From the NCBI GenBank assembly GCA_000721375.1, contig JOGW01000004.1:186001-250000 (forward strand): 64,000 nucleotides of DNA, in the 5' to 3' direction. Source of the DNA: Streptomyces sp. NRRL B-3428 (GTDB lineage Bacteria > Actinomycetota > Actinomycetes > Streptomycetales > Streptomycetaceae). The first letter of the stretch is position 1; each line of letters opens with the position of its first letter. Below are positions 44,136 through 53,118 of this stretch, piece after piece. The notes under the pieces were generated by a model. It had not been told where the DNA came from and made no database searches. It was given only the letters and a program-made list of their open reading frames with translations. The translations under genes and the position numbers were made by a program.

Positions 44136-46352
44136 ATGGGCGACAAGGCAAATGCACACCCTGGGGCCGCCGGCAGGGCTCTGACGGCCGACCACCCCGC
44201 GTCCGTACGGAATGTGGTTCTGGTCGGCCACAGCGGCTGCGGCAAGACGACTCTGGTGGAAGCCCTCGCGTTAACCGCGGGGGCGGTGAACAGGGCGGGC
44301 CGTGTGGAGGACGGCACCGCCGTATCCGACTACGACGAGATCGAGCACCGTCAGCAACGCTCGATCCAGCTGTCCCTGGTCCCCGTCGAATGGGGTGGCA
44401 TCAAGATCAACCTCCTCGACACCCCGGGGTATGCGGATTTCGTCGGGGAACTGCGGGCCGGTCTGCGAGCAGCGGACGCGGCCCTTTTCGTTGTCTCGGC
44501 GGCCGAGGGCACCCAGGGCATCTCGGGTGCGACCCGGATGGTCTGGGACGAGTGCGCGGCCGTCGGGATGCCGCGCGCCATAGTGATCACGCATCTGGAG
44601 GCCGCACGCGCGGACTTCGAGCAGATGACGCGGGCCTGCGCCGAGACCTTCGGCGGCGACGACCCCGACGCCGTACTGCCGCTGTATCTGCCGCTGCACG
44701 GCCAGGCGGGCGCCGACGGGCACGCCCCCGTGCAGGGCCTGATCGGGCTGCTCTCCCAGAAGGTCTTCGACTACTCCTCGGGCGAGCGCAAGGAGCGCCC
44801 GCCGTCGGGTGAGGAACTACCGCTGATCGCCGAGGCGCGGGACCGGCTCATCGAGGGGATCATCGCCGAGAGCGAGGACGAGTCCCTCATGGACCGCTAC
44901 CTGGGCGGCGAGGAACTGGACTTCAAGACCCTCGTGTCCGATCTGGAGACAGCGGTGGCCCGCGGCATCTTCCACCCGGTGCTCGCCGCGGCGCCCGCCG
45001 CCGAGGGCGCCAAGCAGGGCCTCGGCACGGTGGAGCTCCTCGAACTGATCACGGGCGGCTTCCCCACTCCCCTGGAACGCCCGGCCCCCGAGGTCACCAC
45101 CCCGTCCGGCGCGCCGCGCGAGGTGGCCGCCTGCGATCCGGAGGGCCCGCTCGTGGCGGAGGTCGTGAAGACCTCGTCGGACCCGTACGTGGGCCGGATC
45201 TCTCTCGTACGCGTCTTCTCCGGGACCCTGCGGCCGGACGAGACGGTGCATGTCTCGGGCCACGGCCTCTCGGACCGCGGACACGAGGGCCGCGCCCTCC
45301 ACGAAGCGGACGAGCGCATCGGCGCCCTGTCCTCCCCGTTCGGCAAACAGCAGCGCACCCTCGGCAAGGCCATCGCGGGAGATCTGGCCTGTGTGGCCAA
45401 GCTCAGCCGGGCCGAGACCGGCGACACCCTGTCCGCCAAGGACAATCCGCTGCTCATGGAGCCGTGGACCATGCCCGACCCGCTCCTGCCGCTGGCGATC
45501 CAGGCGCACAGCAAGCCCGACGAGGACAAGCTCTCCCAAGGTCTGTCCCGGCTGGTCGCCGAGGACCCGACGATGCGCCTGGAGCAGAACCAGAGCACGC
45601 ATCAGGTCGTCCTGTGGTGCCTGGGCGAGGCGCACGCGGATGTCGCCCTTGAGCGGCTGCGCAACCGCTTCGGCGTGCAGGTGGACGTCGTACCGCACAA
45701 GGTGTCGCTGCGGGAGACCTTCGCGGGCAGGTCGGCGGCGCGCGGACGGCATGTGAAGCAGTCCGGCGGGCACGGCCAGTTCGCGATCTGCGAGATCGAG
45801 GTGGAGCCGCTGCCGGGCGGCGCGGGCATCGAGTTCGTCGACAAGGTGGTGGGCGGCGCCGTACCTCGGCAGTTCATCCCGTCGGTCGAGAAAGGTGTAC
45901 GGGCCCAGGCCGTACGCGGCGTAGCCCTCGGCTATCCGCTGGTCGACGTACGGATCACGCTGCTCGACGGCAAGGCGCACTCGGTGGACTCCTCCGACGC
46001 CGCGTTCCAGACGGCGGGCGCGCTCGCGCTGCGCGAAGCCGCGTCGGGCGCCACGATCCATCTGCTCGAACCGGTCAGCGAGGTGCAGATCCTGGTCGCG
46101 GACGACTATGTGGGCGCCGTGATGAGCGATCTGTCCGGCCGGCGCGGCCGGGTGGTCGGCACCGAGCAGTCGCCCGGTGGCCGCACGCTCGTACGGGCCG
46201 AGGTGCCGGAGATCGAGATCGGGCGGTACGCGGTGGATCTGCGCTCCCTCTCGCACGGCACCGGGCGCTTCAGCCGGCGCTACGCACGACATGAGCCGAT
46301 GCCTGCGCAGCAGGCCGCCAAGTTGCGGGAGGAGGCGGGGAGTTCGGGCTGA
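44136..46352 (+). CDS. Elongation factor G-like protein (EF-G2) with degenerate GTPase motifs
   Basis: A 738-residue EF-G-type translational GTPase homologue. P-loop GHSGCGKTT and G3 DTPGYADF are intact, but the switch I motif, normally RGIT, reads RSIQ, and G4, normally NKxD, reads THLE (VITHLEAARAD). Domains II-V follow with EFG IV/V motifs (SGGHGQFAICEIEVE, GYPLVDVRITLLDG, DLSGRRGRVVG). Mycobacterial EF-G2 is reported to lack ribosome-dependent GTPase activity (established knowledge); tetracycline-protection or ribosome-associated roles are alternatives. It is a single gene divergent from pgsA, starting after GGGAGG. Confidence 0.9.
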   Translation: MGDKANAHPGAAGRALTADHPASVRNVVLVGHSGCGKTTLVEALALTAGAVNRAGRVEDGTAVSDYDEIEHRQQRSIQLSLVPVEWGGIKINLLDTPGYADFVGELRAGLRAADAALFVVSAAEGTQGISGATRMVWDECAAVGMPRAIVITHLEAARADFEQMTRACAETFGGDDPDAVLPLYLPLHGQAGADGHAPVQGLIGLLSQKVFDYSSGERKERPPSGEELPLIAEARDRLIEGIIAESEDESLMDRYLGGEELDFKTLVSDLETAVARGIFHPVLAAAPAAEGAKQGLGTVELLELITGGFPTPLERPAPEVTTPSGAPREVAACDPEGPLVAEVVKTSSDPYVGRISLVRVFSGTLRPDETVHVSGHGLSDRGHEGRALHEADERIGALSSPFGKQQRTLGKAIAGDLACVAKLSRAETGDTLSAKDNPLLMEPWTMPDPLLPLAIQAHSKPDEDKLSQGLSRLVAEDPTMRLEQNQSTHQVVLWCLGEAHADVALERLRNRFGVQVDVVPHKVSLRETFAGRSAARGRHVKQSGGHGQFAICEIEVEPLPGGAGIEFVDKVVGGAVPRQFIPSVEKGVRAQAVRGVALGYPLVDVRITLLDGKAHSVDSSDAAFQTAGALALREAASGATIHLLEPVSEVQILVADDYVGAVMSDLSGRRGRVVGTEQSPGGRTLVRAEVPEIEIGRYAVDLRSLSHGTGRFSRRYARHEPMPAQQAAKLREEAGSSG

Positions 46353-46405
46353 GGGCCGCCGGGAGGCCGCCTTCCGGGCCGTACGGCCGGCCCTGGAGAC
46401 CCTCT

Positions 46406-46469
46406 CCGAGACACCTCCGAGGCACCTCCGAGGCACCTCCGAGGCACTTCCGAGGCACCTCCGAGGCCG
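46406..46469. repeat. 11-bp minisatellite, about 5.8 copies
   Basis: Units CCGAGACACCT, CCGAGGCACCT, CCGAGGCACCT, CCGAGGCACTT, CCGAGGCACCT and a partial CCGAGGCCG follow one another from 46406. It starts 53 bases after the EF-G2 stop and lies outside any supported gene. The variant copies at units 1 and 4 allow slippage history to be read. Confidence 0.93.
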
Positions 46470-46516
46470 CATGACCGCCGCCCGCGTCGCCCCCTCTCGG
46501 CGCGGGCGGTCCGCCC

Positions 46517-46554
46517 GGCCTGTGGACAACCGAGGAACGGGTTTTCCACAGGCC
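46517..46554. promoter_or_regulatory. Inverted DnaA-box-like pair / hairpin downstream of EF-G2
   Basis: GGCCTGTGGACAACC (46517-46531) and GGTTTTCCACAGGCC (46540-46554) form an inverted repeat with one mismatch and an 8-base loop. The left arm contains, on the minus strand, TTGTCCACA, the preferred streptomycete DnaA box; the right arm has TTTTCCACA. It could be a DnaA-binding site, or simply the terminator of the EF-G2 gene. Confidence 0.6.
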
Positions 46555-46685
46555 CGAGCGCCCTTCGCAACCGCCGGATACATTGTTGATCTGCACATCC
46601 GGCCTTCGGGCCATGGCCTGACAGCAAGTCAAAAGGTGTGCCGGGTACGGAAGTCGGGAACAGCCGCAGGAGCGACGGTGCGGCG

Positions 46686-48380
46686 ATGGGGGCGGCAGTG
46701 GCGAACGATTTCGATTCGGCCTTCGGGCCAGGTGCCCAGGTGCCCCTCTCGGGCGCTGCGGGCGAGACCGCGTCGACCCATGCCCTGGCCTCGGCCGCGT
46801 ACCGGGACTCCGATGTCGACGAGATACTCAAGGCGAACAGTGAGTGGCACAAGTCCGAGATAAAGAAGGGCAAGTTGTCGCTCTTCAAGCCGGACCTGGG
46901 CGAGGCCTTCTCCCGTGCGGTGCAGGTGCGGATGCTCGGTGGCGCCCGTAAGCCGTTGATCCAGTCCTTCGGCACCGAACCGCAGGCCGTGGTGGAGCAC
47001 TGCCTGGCGGCCACCAGGCTCCGCAAGCAGCGCGACAGCCAACTCACCGTGGTGATGGTCGTGTTCGGCGTGCTCTTCCTGCCGGGGCTGCTGATCTGGC
47101 TGGTGATCTTCCAGGCGAAGAAGTGGATCACCGATCAGAAGGACAAGCGCGCCCAAGCCCTGTCCACGGCGCTGCTCGTGGCCGGCGCCGGACTGCTGCT
47201 GCTCTTCCTGGTCCGGCTGCCGTTCACCGGAATCGCCGGGATCTATCTGCGCGCCATGATCGTCGCTCCGGTGATCGGCTGGCTGCTCGCCAAGCAGATC
47301 TGCGAGAAGACGGCCAAGGACATGCGGGTGCGCTGGGAGAGTCTGCTGGCGGGCGGCGGGATCGGCGCGAAGATCCCGGAGGCCGTGCCGAGCGACCCGA
47401 ATGACACCGAGGCCGAGAAGCTGCGCGAAGGCCTTGAGCGCCTCTCGGCCGAGCAGGGCTCCAACTCCGTGTTCTACGCCGGCCCCAAGGGCATTCTCGG
47501 CATGGGCACCCGCTGGGGCAGCTGGCAGCTCGCCGAAGAGCTCGTGCCGCGGCACGAGGGCAAGGAGATCAACCCGTTCCGCAGCTGGACCGTCATACGG
47601 GCGATCTACAAGCAGCTGCGGGAGCTGGAGCGGGGTCCGCTGCACACGGGCGGATTCCCCACGCCGTCGGTGCGCCACTGGATAGTCAGGCCCATCGGGG
47701 AGAACGCGAAGGAGGTCGCACGACCGGCGAGCTCCAAGATCAAGACGTCCGACGGCAAGGAGCACGAGACGTATGTGATCAAGGAGAACGAGATCGAGCG
47801 GATCTGCAACGAGCAGCAGTTCAGCAGCGGCGACCGACACTATCTAGGTGTGCAGTTCCGGCTGTGGGACGGCCAGTTGATGCTCACGATGCTGATCACG
47901 GTGACCGTGCTCGCGCACACCCTGCGGATCGAGGTCACCGGACACGCGCTCGGACCGGTGCACGCGCTGTTCACGACCAAGCCGAAGCCCAAGGTCAAGG
48001 AAGTCGCCAAGACCATCAGGTTCTGGGAGGTCAAAGAGGTCAAGCAGCCGCTGATGTCCACGTTGGACGTGGTGCGTATCTCGGTGCGTGCGCCCTTCAC
48101 CTGGTACCCGCCGCTCCTGGACTTCCTCGGCGGCAAGCTGGTGCTGCCCGAACCGTTCGGGCTGCGGCACGCCTGGGCGGACAAGCCCTGGCGCCACCGC
48201 TTCATGGCGGACGACGCGCTGCGGGCCGCCACGCCCGTACTGCGCGCGGTGCACGCCTCGGCGATCAAGGTGCTTGAGGAGAACGACGTGGACACCGAGC
48301 GCTTCGGCACCCGCTCGACCTTCCTCAGCGGTCTTGTGCAGGACCCGACTCCACGGAAGGCGGATGTGTACGAGGCCTGA
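46686..48380 (+). CDS. Unrecognised large membrane protein
   Basis: A 564-residue protein I cannot place in a family. A polar N-terminus (~120 residues) is followed by two or three hydrophobic segments (LTVVMVVFGVLFLPGLLIWL, ALLVAGAGLLLLFLVRL, YLRAMIVAPVIGWLL) and then about 330 mostly soluble residues with recurring aromatic and basic positions (RHWIVRPIGENAKEVA, SGDRHYLGVQFRLWDGQ, RAPFTWYPPLLDFLGG). No enzyme motif is visible. I start at ATG 46686 with GGAG upstream; GTG 46698 with a GGGGG tract is equally possible. It stands alone between EF-G2 and the HIT gene and ends at a hairpin. Confidence 0.8.
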   Translation: MGAAVANDFDSAFGPGAQVPLSGAAGETASTHALASAAYRDSDVDEILKANSEWHKSEIKKGKLSLFKPDLGEAFSRAVQVRMLGGARKPLIQSFGTEPQAVVEHCLAATRLRKQRDSQLTVVMVVFGVLFLPGLLIWLVIFQAKKWITDQKDKRAQALSTALLVAGAGLLLLFLVRLPFTGIAGIYLRAMIVAPVIGWLLAKQICEKTAKDMRVRWESLLAGGGIGAKIPEAVPSDPNDTEAEKLREGLERLSAEQGSNSVFYAGPKGILGMGTRWGSWQLAEELVPRHEGKEINPFRSWTVIRAIYKQLRELERGPLHTGGFPTPSVRHWIVRPIGENAKEVARPASSKIKTSDGKEHETYVIKENEIERICNEQQFSSGDRHYLGVQFRLWDGQLMLTMLITVTVLAHTLRIEVTGHALGPVHALFTTKPKPKVKEVAKTIRFWEVKEVKQPLMSTLDVVRISVRAPFTWYPPLLDFLGGKLVLPEPFGLRHAWADKPWRHRFMADDALRAATPVLRAVHASAIKVLEENDVDTERFGTRSTFLSGLVQDPTPRKADVYEA

Positions 48381-48387
48381 TCACGAA

Positions 48388-48420
48388 AGGGCCCGGCGGC
48401 GCAGCGTCGAACCGGGCCCT
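48388..48420. terminator. Terminator between membrane protein and HIT gene
   Basis: AGGGCCCGG (48388-48396) pairs with CCGGGCCCT (48412-48420). It follows the membrane-protein stop by eight bases and lies 27 bases before the end of the convergent HIT gene. Confidence 0.8.
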
Positions 48421-48446
48421 CGGCGAATCCGCCTCGGCGAATGAGC

Positions 48447-48995
48447 TCAGCCCACCGGCCAGGCGTCCGCCAGCATCTTCCTTGTGTCGGCAAGCAGTTG
48501 GGGCAGGATCTTGGTGTGGCCCACGACCGGCATGAAGTTGGTGTCGCCACCCCAGCGCGGCACGATGTGCTGATGCAGATGAGCCGCGATTCCGGCGCCT
48601 GCCACAGTCCCCTGGTTCATCCCGATGTTGAACCCGTGCGCACCGGAAGCCGCCCGCAGCGCCGTCATCGCCTGCTTGGTGAGCTCGCCGAGTTCGGCGG
48701 TCTCCGGCGCGGTCAGCTCGGTGTAGTCGGCGACATGGCGATACGGCACGACCATCAGATGCCCGCCGTTGTACGGGTACAGGTTGAGCACCGCGTACAC
48801 GTGCTCACCGCGCGCGACGACGAGACCGTCCTCATCGGACTTCCCCGGGATCGAGCAGAACGGACAGCCGTCCCCGGCCTCCGGACCGGTGGGCTTGTTC
48901 TCGCCCTGGATATACGCCATCCGATGGGGCGTCCACAGGCGCTGGAACGCGTCCTTGGTCCCCACTCCGATCTGCTGCTCCGGCTCACTCGTCAT
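48447..48995 (-). CDS. HIT family hydrolase/phosphorylase
   Basis: A 182-residue histidine-triad protein with catalytic HLHQHIVPRW, the upstream CPFCSIPGK (zinc-type Cys pair) and GGHLMVVPYRHVADY. This matches actinobacterial HIT proteins of the AP4A phosphorylase-like group that cleave dinucleoside polyphosphates or AMP-linked substrates; the exact substrate is open. I start at ATG 48995 (MTSEPEQQ). It lies next to thrS across the K+ channel gene, and in many actinobacteria HIT and thrS genes are near one another. Confidence 0.92.
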   Translation of the reverse strand: MTSEPEQQIGVGTKDAFQRLWTPHRMAYIQGENKPTGPEAGDGCPFCSIPGKSDEDGLVVARGEHVYAVLNLYPYNGGHLMVVPYRHVADYTELTAPETAELGELTKQAMTALRAASGAHGFNIGMNQGTVAGAGIAAHLHQHIVPRWGGDTNFMPVVGHTKILPQLLADTRKMLADAWPVG

Positions 48996-49074
48996 GTTCA
49001 GCAGCATATGGCTTCGCCCGTTCGCAGCGTGTCGCCGGGGCCCCCGCACCGACCCCTGCGGCGAAGCTGACCGG

Positions 49075-49737
49075 ATGGAAGACGACAGCCCGCACGAGCT
49101 CTGGCGGCGGCGCACCGAAATCCCGCTCGCTCTCTGCTCGATGTTGTTCCTCGGCTCGTACGCGGCCCGGGTCCTCGCGTACGACATGCCCTCGTTCTGG
49201 CGCGACGTCTGCGTCGCTCTGACCTTGGGAACCTGGGTCCTGTTCGCCATCGACTACGCGGTGCGCTGGCGGATGAGCGGCAAGGGCGTCAGCTTCATCC
49301 GTACGCACTGGCTGGAGACGATGGTCCTGATCCTGCCGCTCCTTCGCCCCCTGCGCGTGGTCCGTCTCTACGAGGCGGTCCAGATGCGCCACGGCGAACC
49401 CCGACTGAGCCTGTACGCACGCGTGATGGTCTACGCGGGCATGTCGGTCATGCTGCTCGGCTTCGCCGGCGCCCTGGCCGTGTACCACCACGAACGACAG
49501 GCCCCCGGCGCCGACATCCTCACCTTCGGCGACGCGGTCTGGTGGACCTGCACCACGCTCTCGACCGTCGGCTACGGCGACAAGGCCCCGGTCACCCCCG
49601 TCGGGCGACTGGTCGCGGTCGGCCTGATGGCTTGCGGTCTCGGGCTGCTCGGTGCGGTGACGGGTTCGTTCTCGTCCTGGCTGATCCAGGTGTTCACGCT
49701 GGAGGACAACAAGCGCCGGGCCCGCAGCAGGCGCTGA
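49075..49737 (+). CDS. Voltage-gated-like potassium channel subunit
   Basis: A 220-residue ion channel with several membrane helices: an S1-S4-like part (PLALCSMLFLGSYAARVLAY, VALTLGTWVLFAIDYAVR, LPLLRPLRVVRLYEAV, with S4-type arginines) and a pore module with selectivity filter TVGYGD (about residues 164-169) and S6 LVAVGLMACGLGLLGAVTGS. The tail is basic. No RCK domain is attached. It starts at ATG 49075 with a weak ribosome-binding site, divergent from the HIT gene by about 80 bases and convergent with thrS. Confidence 0.92.
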   Translation: MEDDSPHELWRRRTEIPLALCSMLFLGSYAARVLAYDMPSFWRDVCVALTLGTWVLFAIDYAVRWRMSGKGVSFIRTHWLETMVLILPLLRPLRVVRLYEAVQMRHGEPRLSLYARVMVYAGMSVMLLGFAGALAVYHHERQAPGADILTFGDAVWWTCTTLSTVGYGDKAPVTPVGRLVAVGLMACGLGLLGAVTGSFSSWLIQVFTLEDNKRRARSRR

Positions 49738-49752
49738 TCCGGATACGGCACA

Positions 49753-49778
49753 GGGCCCCGGACAAGCGCCCGGGGCCC
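49753..49778. terminator. Bidirectional terminator between K+ channel and thrS
   Basis: GGGCCCCGG (49753-49761) pairs with CCGGGGCCC (49770-49778), loop ACAAGCGC, in the 62-base gap between the two convergent genes. Confidence 0.8.
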
Positions 49779-49799
49779 CGTATCAGCTGTGCAAGCGGG

Positions 49800-51779
49800 T
49801 CAGACCTGAGCCCGCTCCTCGACCACCTTCTGGATCTTCGCGATGGCCTCGTCGACCGGAATGCCGTTCTCCTGCGAGCCGTCGCGGTAACGGAAGGACA
49901 CCGAGCCGGCGCTCATGTCCTCGTCGCCCGCGATGACCATGAAGGGCACCTTGGCCTTCTGCTGGTTGCGGATCTTCTTCTGCATACGGTCCGAGGAGGA
50001 GTCCACCTCGACGCGCAGGCCCTTCTCGCGCGCCTTCGCCGCGAACTCCTCCAGGTAGGAGACGTGCGCGTCACCGATCGGGATACCCACGGCCTGCACG
50101 GGTGCGAGCCATGCCGGGAAGGCACCCGCGTAGTGCTCAAGGAGCACACCGAAGAACCGCTCGATCGAACCGAACAGCGCGCGGTGGATCATCACCGGCT
50201 GCTGACGCGAGCCGTCGGCCGCGGTGTACTCCAGGTTGAAGCGCTTGGGCTGGTTGAAGTCGACCTGGATGGTCGACATCTGCCAGGAACGGCCGATCGC
50301 GTCCTTGACCTGGACGGAGATCTTCGGGCCGTAGTAAGCCGCCCCACCCGGGTCCGGCACCAGCGGCAGGTTCTGCTTCTCGGCCGCGATGCGCAGCGCT
50401 TCGGTGGCCTCCGCCCAGTCCTCGTCCGAGCCGATGAACTTGTCCGAGTCGTCGCGGGTGGACAGCTCGAGCTCGAACTCGGTCAGGCCGTAGTCGCGCA
50501 GCAGGTCGAGCACGAAGGTGAGGAGCGTGTCGAGCTCCTCGGCCATCTGCTCCTTGGTGCAGTAGATGTGCGAGTCGTCCTGGGTGAAGCCGCGCGAGCG
50601 GGTCAGACCGTGCACGACGCCGGACTTCTCGTACCGGTACACGGTGCCGAACTCGAAGAGCCGCATCGGCAGTTCACGGTACGAGCGGCCGCGGGACTTG
50701 AAGATCAGGTTGTGCATCGGGCAGTTCATCGCCTTGAGGCGGTAGTTCTGCTCGTCGAACTCGATGGGCGGGAACATGCCCTCCGCGTAGTGCGGCAGGT
50801 GACCCGAGATCTCGAAGAGCTTCTCCTTCGAGATGTGCGGGGTGTTCACGAACTCGTAGCCGGAGGTCTCGTGGGCACGCCGCGAGTAGTCCTCCATGAC
50901 CTTGCGGATCACACCGCCCTTGGGGTGGAACACCGCGAGACCGGGGCCGAGCTCCTCCGGGAAGGAGAACAGGTCGAGCTCCGCTCCCAGCTTGCGGTGG
51001 TCGCGCTTCTCGGCCTCGACCAGGAAGTCCAGATACGCCTTCAGCTCGTCCTTCGAGGGCCAGGCGGTGCCGTAGATCCGCTGCAGCTGCGGGTTCTTCT
51101 CGCTGCCGCGCCAGTACGCGGCGGCCGAGCGCATCAGCTTGAACGCGGGGATGACACGGGTGGTGGGCAGGTGGGGACCGCGGCAGAGGTCCTTCCAGCA
51201 CAGGTCACCGGTCTTGGCGTCGAGGTTGTCGTAGATGGTCAGCTCACCGGCGCCCACCTCGGCGTCGGCGCCGTCGGCGGCCTGCGCGGCATTGCCCTTG
51301 AGGCCGATGAGCTCCAGCTTGTACGGCTCGTCGGCGAGCTCTACGCGGGCGTCCTCGTCGGTGGTGACACGGCGCGAGAAGCGCTGCCCCCGCTTCTGGA
51401 TCTCCTGCATCTTCTTCTCGATGCGCTTGAGGTCCTCGGGGGTGAAGGGCTCCTTGACGTCGAAGTCGTAGTAGAAGCCGTCCTTGATGGGCGGGCCGAT
51501 ACCGAGCTTGGCCTCGGGGAACAGCTCCTGCACGGCCTGCGCCATGACGTGCGCGGTCGAGTGCCGCAGGATGTCCAGACCGTCCTTCGAGGACACCTCG
51601 ACCGGCTCGACCTCCTCGCCGTCCTGCACCTCGTACGCGAGGTCCTTCAGCTCACCCGCGACCCGGGCGGCGACGATGGTGCGCTCGCCGGCGAAGAGCT
51701 CGGCCGCCGTAGTGCCCGGAGTCACCACGCGATCTTCCCGCTCGGAATCGCGATGGATGATCACACGGACGTCAGACAC
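49800..51779 (-). CDS. thrS: Threonyl-tRNA synthetase
   Basis: A 659-residue class II synthetase. Domains in order: TGS (residues ~1-60), the editing domain with [12 protein letters not shown], the catalytic core with KAMNCPMHN (zinc Cys), [12 protein letters not shown] (zinc His) and [14 protein letters not shown], and a C-terminal anticodon-binding domain (AQQ-like segment [21 protein letters not shown]). It starts at GTG 51779 after AGGAGA. No T-box-like leader is visible in the 115-base upstream gap; that gap separates it from the unknown gene pair upstream. Confidence 0.97.
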   Translation of the reverse strand: MSDVRVIIHRDSEREDRVVTPGTTAAELFAGERTIVAARVAGELKDLAYEVQDGEEVEPVEVSSKDGLDILRHSTAHVMAQAVQELFPEAKLGIGPPIKDGFYYDFDVKEPFTPEDLKRIEKKMQEIQKRGQRFSRRVTTDEDARVELADEPYKLELIGLKGNAAQAADGADAEVGAGELTIYDNLDAKTGDLCWKDLCRGPHLPTTRVIPAFKLMRSAAAYWRGSEKNPQLQRIYGTAWPSKDELKAYLDFLVEAEKRDHRKLGAELDLFSFPEELGPGLAVFHPKGGVIRKVMEDYSRRAHETSGYEFVNTPHISKEKLFEISGHLPHYAEGMFPPIEFDEQNYRLKAMNCPMHNLIFKSRGRSYRELPMRLFEFGTVYRYEKSGVVHGLTRSRGFTQDDSHIYCTKEQMAEELDTLLTFVLDLLRDYGLTEFELELSTRDDSDKFIGSDEDWAEATEALRIAAEKQNLPLVPDPGGAAYYGPKISVQVKDAIGRSWQMSTIQVDFNQPKRFNLEYTAADGSRQQPVMIHRALFGSIERFFGVLLEHYAGAFPAWLAPVQAVGIPIGDAHVSYLEEFAAKAREKGLRVEVDSSSDRMQKKIRNQQKAKVPFMVIAGDEDMSAGSVSFRYRDGSQENGIPVDEAIAKIQKVVEERAQV

Positions 51780-51894
51780 GGGTCTCTCCTAGCTGAAGGG
51801 GTCGCGTCGCCGTACGAATGGCCACGCAGATCGAATCGTACCGAGCCGACCCCACCGATCGCGAAACGGTTAGCGGCTCCCCCGTAGCCCGAGC

Positions 51895-53118
51895 TCAGTC
51901 CCCGTCCTCACCACTGCAGGCCTCCTCGAAGAAGTCCAGGTTCTCCTGCAGCGACTTCATCATCCGGTCCCGTACCGCCTCGTCCACCTGCACCGGCACC
52001 ACATGCGAGGCCCCGGTCAGCCGCCGGAACCCGCCCCGGCTCTCAAGACGACCGCTGACCCGGATCGGCAGCCCGACCAGATGCGCGCTGCCCGCGATCC
52101 GGTACGCCTCCTCGTCCAGGCTCAGTCGTACGTGGGGGACGTCCGCACCCGCGATGACCCTGAGCCGGACCGTCCCATTGCCCCGCGGCCCGTTGCGTCG
52201 CATCCGTACGACGGTCCCCGTGATCCGTACGGGAAGCGCCGGCTCCTCGCGCAGGAAGCGCACCCCGGCCTCGCGAAGCACCGGAAGATCACCGGGCGAG
52301 AACTCCACCGCCTCCGGCCGCGGCGCACACCCCTCGGGCACCCCGGCCGCAGGAGCCCACGCGAACGCGACCCGCGCACCCTCGGTCCCCCGCACCAGCG
52401 CGACGATCGCCTCGGTCAGCTCCTGACTCACCCCCGCCTCGATCGCGGTGTCGAACGCCTCCATTCCGCCCGTGGCCCGCTGGTAGTCGACGGCTTCCCT
52501 GGCCGCGTACAGCGCTTGATGCAGTCGTACGACGAGGGGGCGGCCGGACTCGACCGGCACGAACGCCGTGAGATCACGGCCACCGGGAGCGGGCCCGACC
52601 AGGAACTCCTGCAACGAGTGCGCAGCAGGACGACGGTGGCGCGCCCCGTAGTACCCGGCCCGGCCACGCAGCGCGAGCGCCCCGGCGATGAGCATCTTCC
52701 GTGCGGCGCCCCGCAGTTCCTCCTCCACCACCCAAGGCGCGGTACCCGCGGGCCCGGTCGGCACGTCTCGCGACCAGCGGACCTCGTCGCTCGGCACCGC
52801 GAGCGCCACGAGCACATCGCGTGCGGACGGCGCCGCGCTGCGCGACAGCGCGAGCAACGCCTCGTCGAGCAGATCCTCGCTGTCCGGAAAGGCCCGGCTC
52901 TCGGGCACGAGCAGGCTCGTACCCGACGAGGCGCCCGGCGGCGTCCAGCGCGCATAGCGCCCCGCCGCGCCACCACGGCGCTGCCAGCCGTGCCGGTCGA
53001 GCAACTCCCCGAGCACCGCCGGGTCTACCCGCGTAGCAGCCGCAGGGCCTTCGAACCCGTCGACAGGGTGCGGCCGCAGCGGTTCGTCGATCGGACGGCG
53101 CTGCCTCGAAGGCGTCAT
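51895..53118 (-). CDS. Uncharacterised protein coupled to a DUF4365-like gene
   Basis: A 407-residue soluble protein, not recognised. The first ~60 residues look like a small helical domain (LGELLDRHGWQRRGGAAGRYARW), the middle is helical (LLDEALLALSRSAAPSARDVL, VRLHQALYAAREAVDYQRA), and the C-terminal ~130 residues are beta-rich with repeated RV/VR strands (ITGTVVRMRRNG, GNGTVRLRVIAG, GLPIRVSGRLESRGGFRRLTG), which could be an OB-like fold. Its ATG overlaps the stop of the upstream DUF4365-like gene (ATGA), so the two are co-translated and probably act together. Confidence 0.8.
   Translation of the reverse strand: MTPSRQRRPIDEPLRPHPVDGFEGPAAATRVDPAVLGELLDRHGWQRRGGAAGRYARWTPPGASSGTSLLVPESRAFPDSEDLLDEALLALSRSAAPSARDVLVALAVPSDEVRWSRDVPTGPAGTAPWVVEEELRGAARKMLIAGALALRGRAGYYGARHRRPAAHSLQEFLVGPAPGGRDLTAFVPVESGRPLVVRLHQALYAAREAVDYQRATGGMEAFDTAIEAGVSQELTEAIVALVRGTEGARVAFAWAPAAGVPEGCAPRPEAVEFSPGDLPVLREAGVRFLREEPALPVRITGTVVRMRRNGPRGNGTVRLRVIAGADVPHVRLSLDEEAYRIAGSAHLVGLPIRVSGRLESRGGFRRLTGASHVVPVQVDEAVRDRMMKSLQENLDFFEEACSGEDGD

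Noticed and set aside
51780..51894. Possible T-box leader upstream of thrS
   Set aside because: The 115-base gap shows no stem I-like structure, specifier loop or T-box sequence, and thrS T-boxes are not typical of this group.
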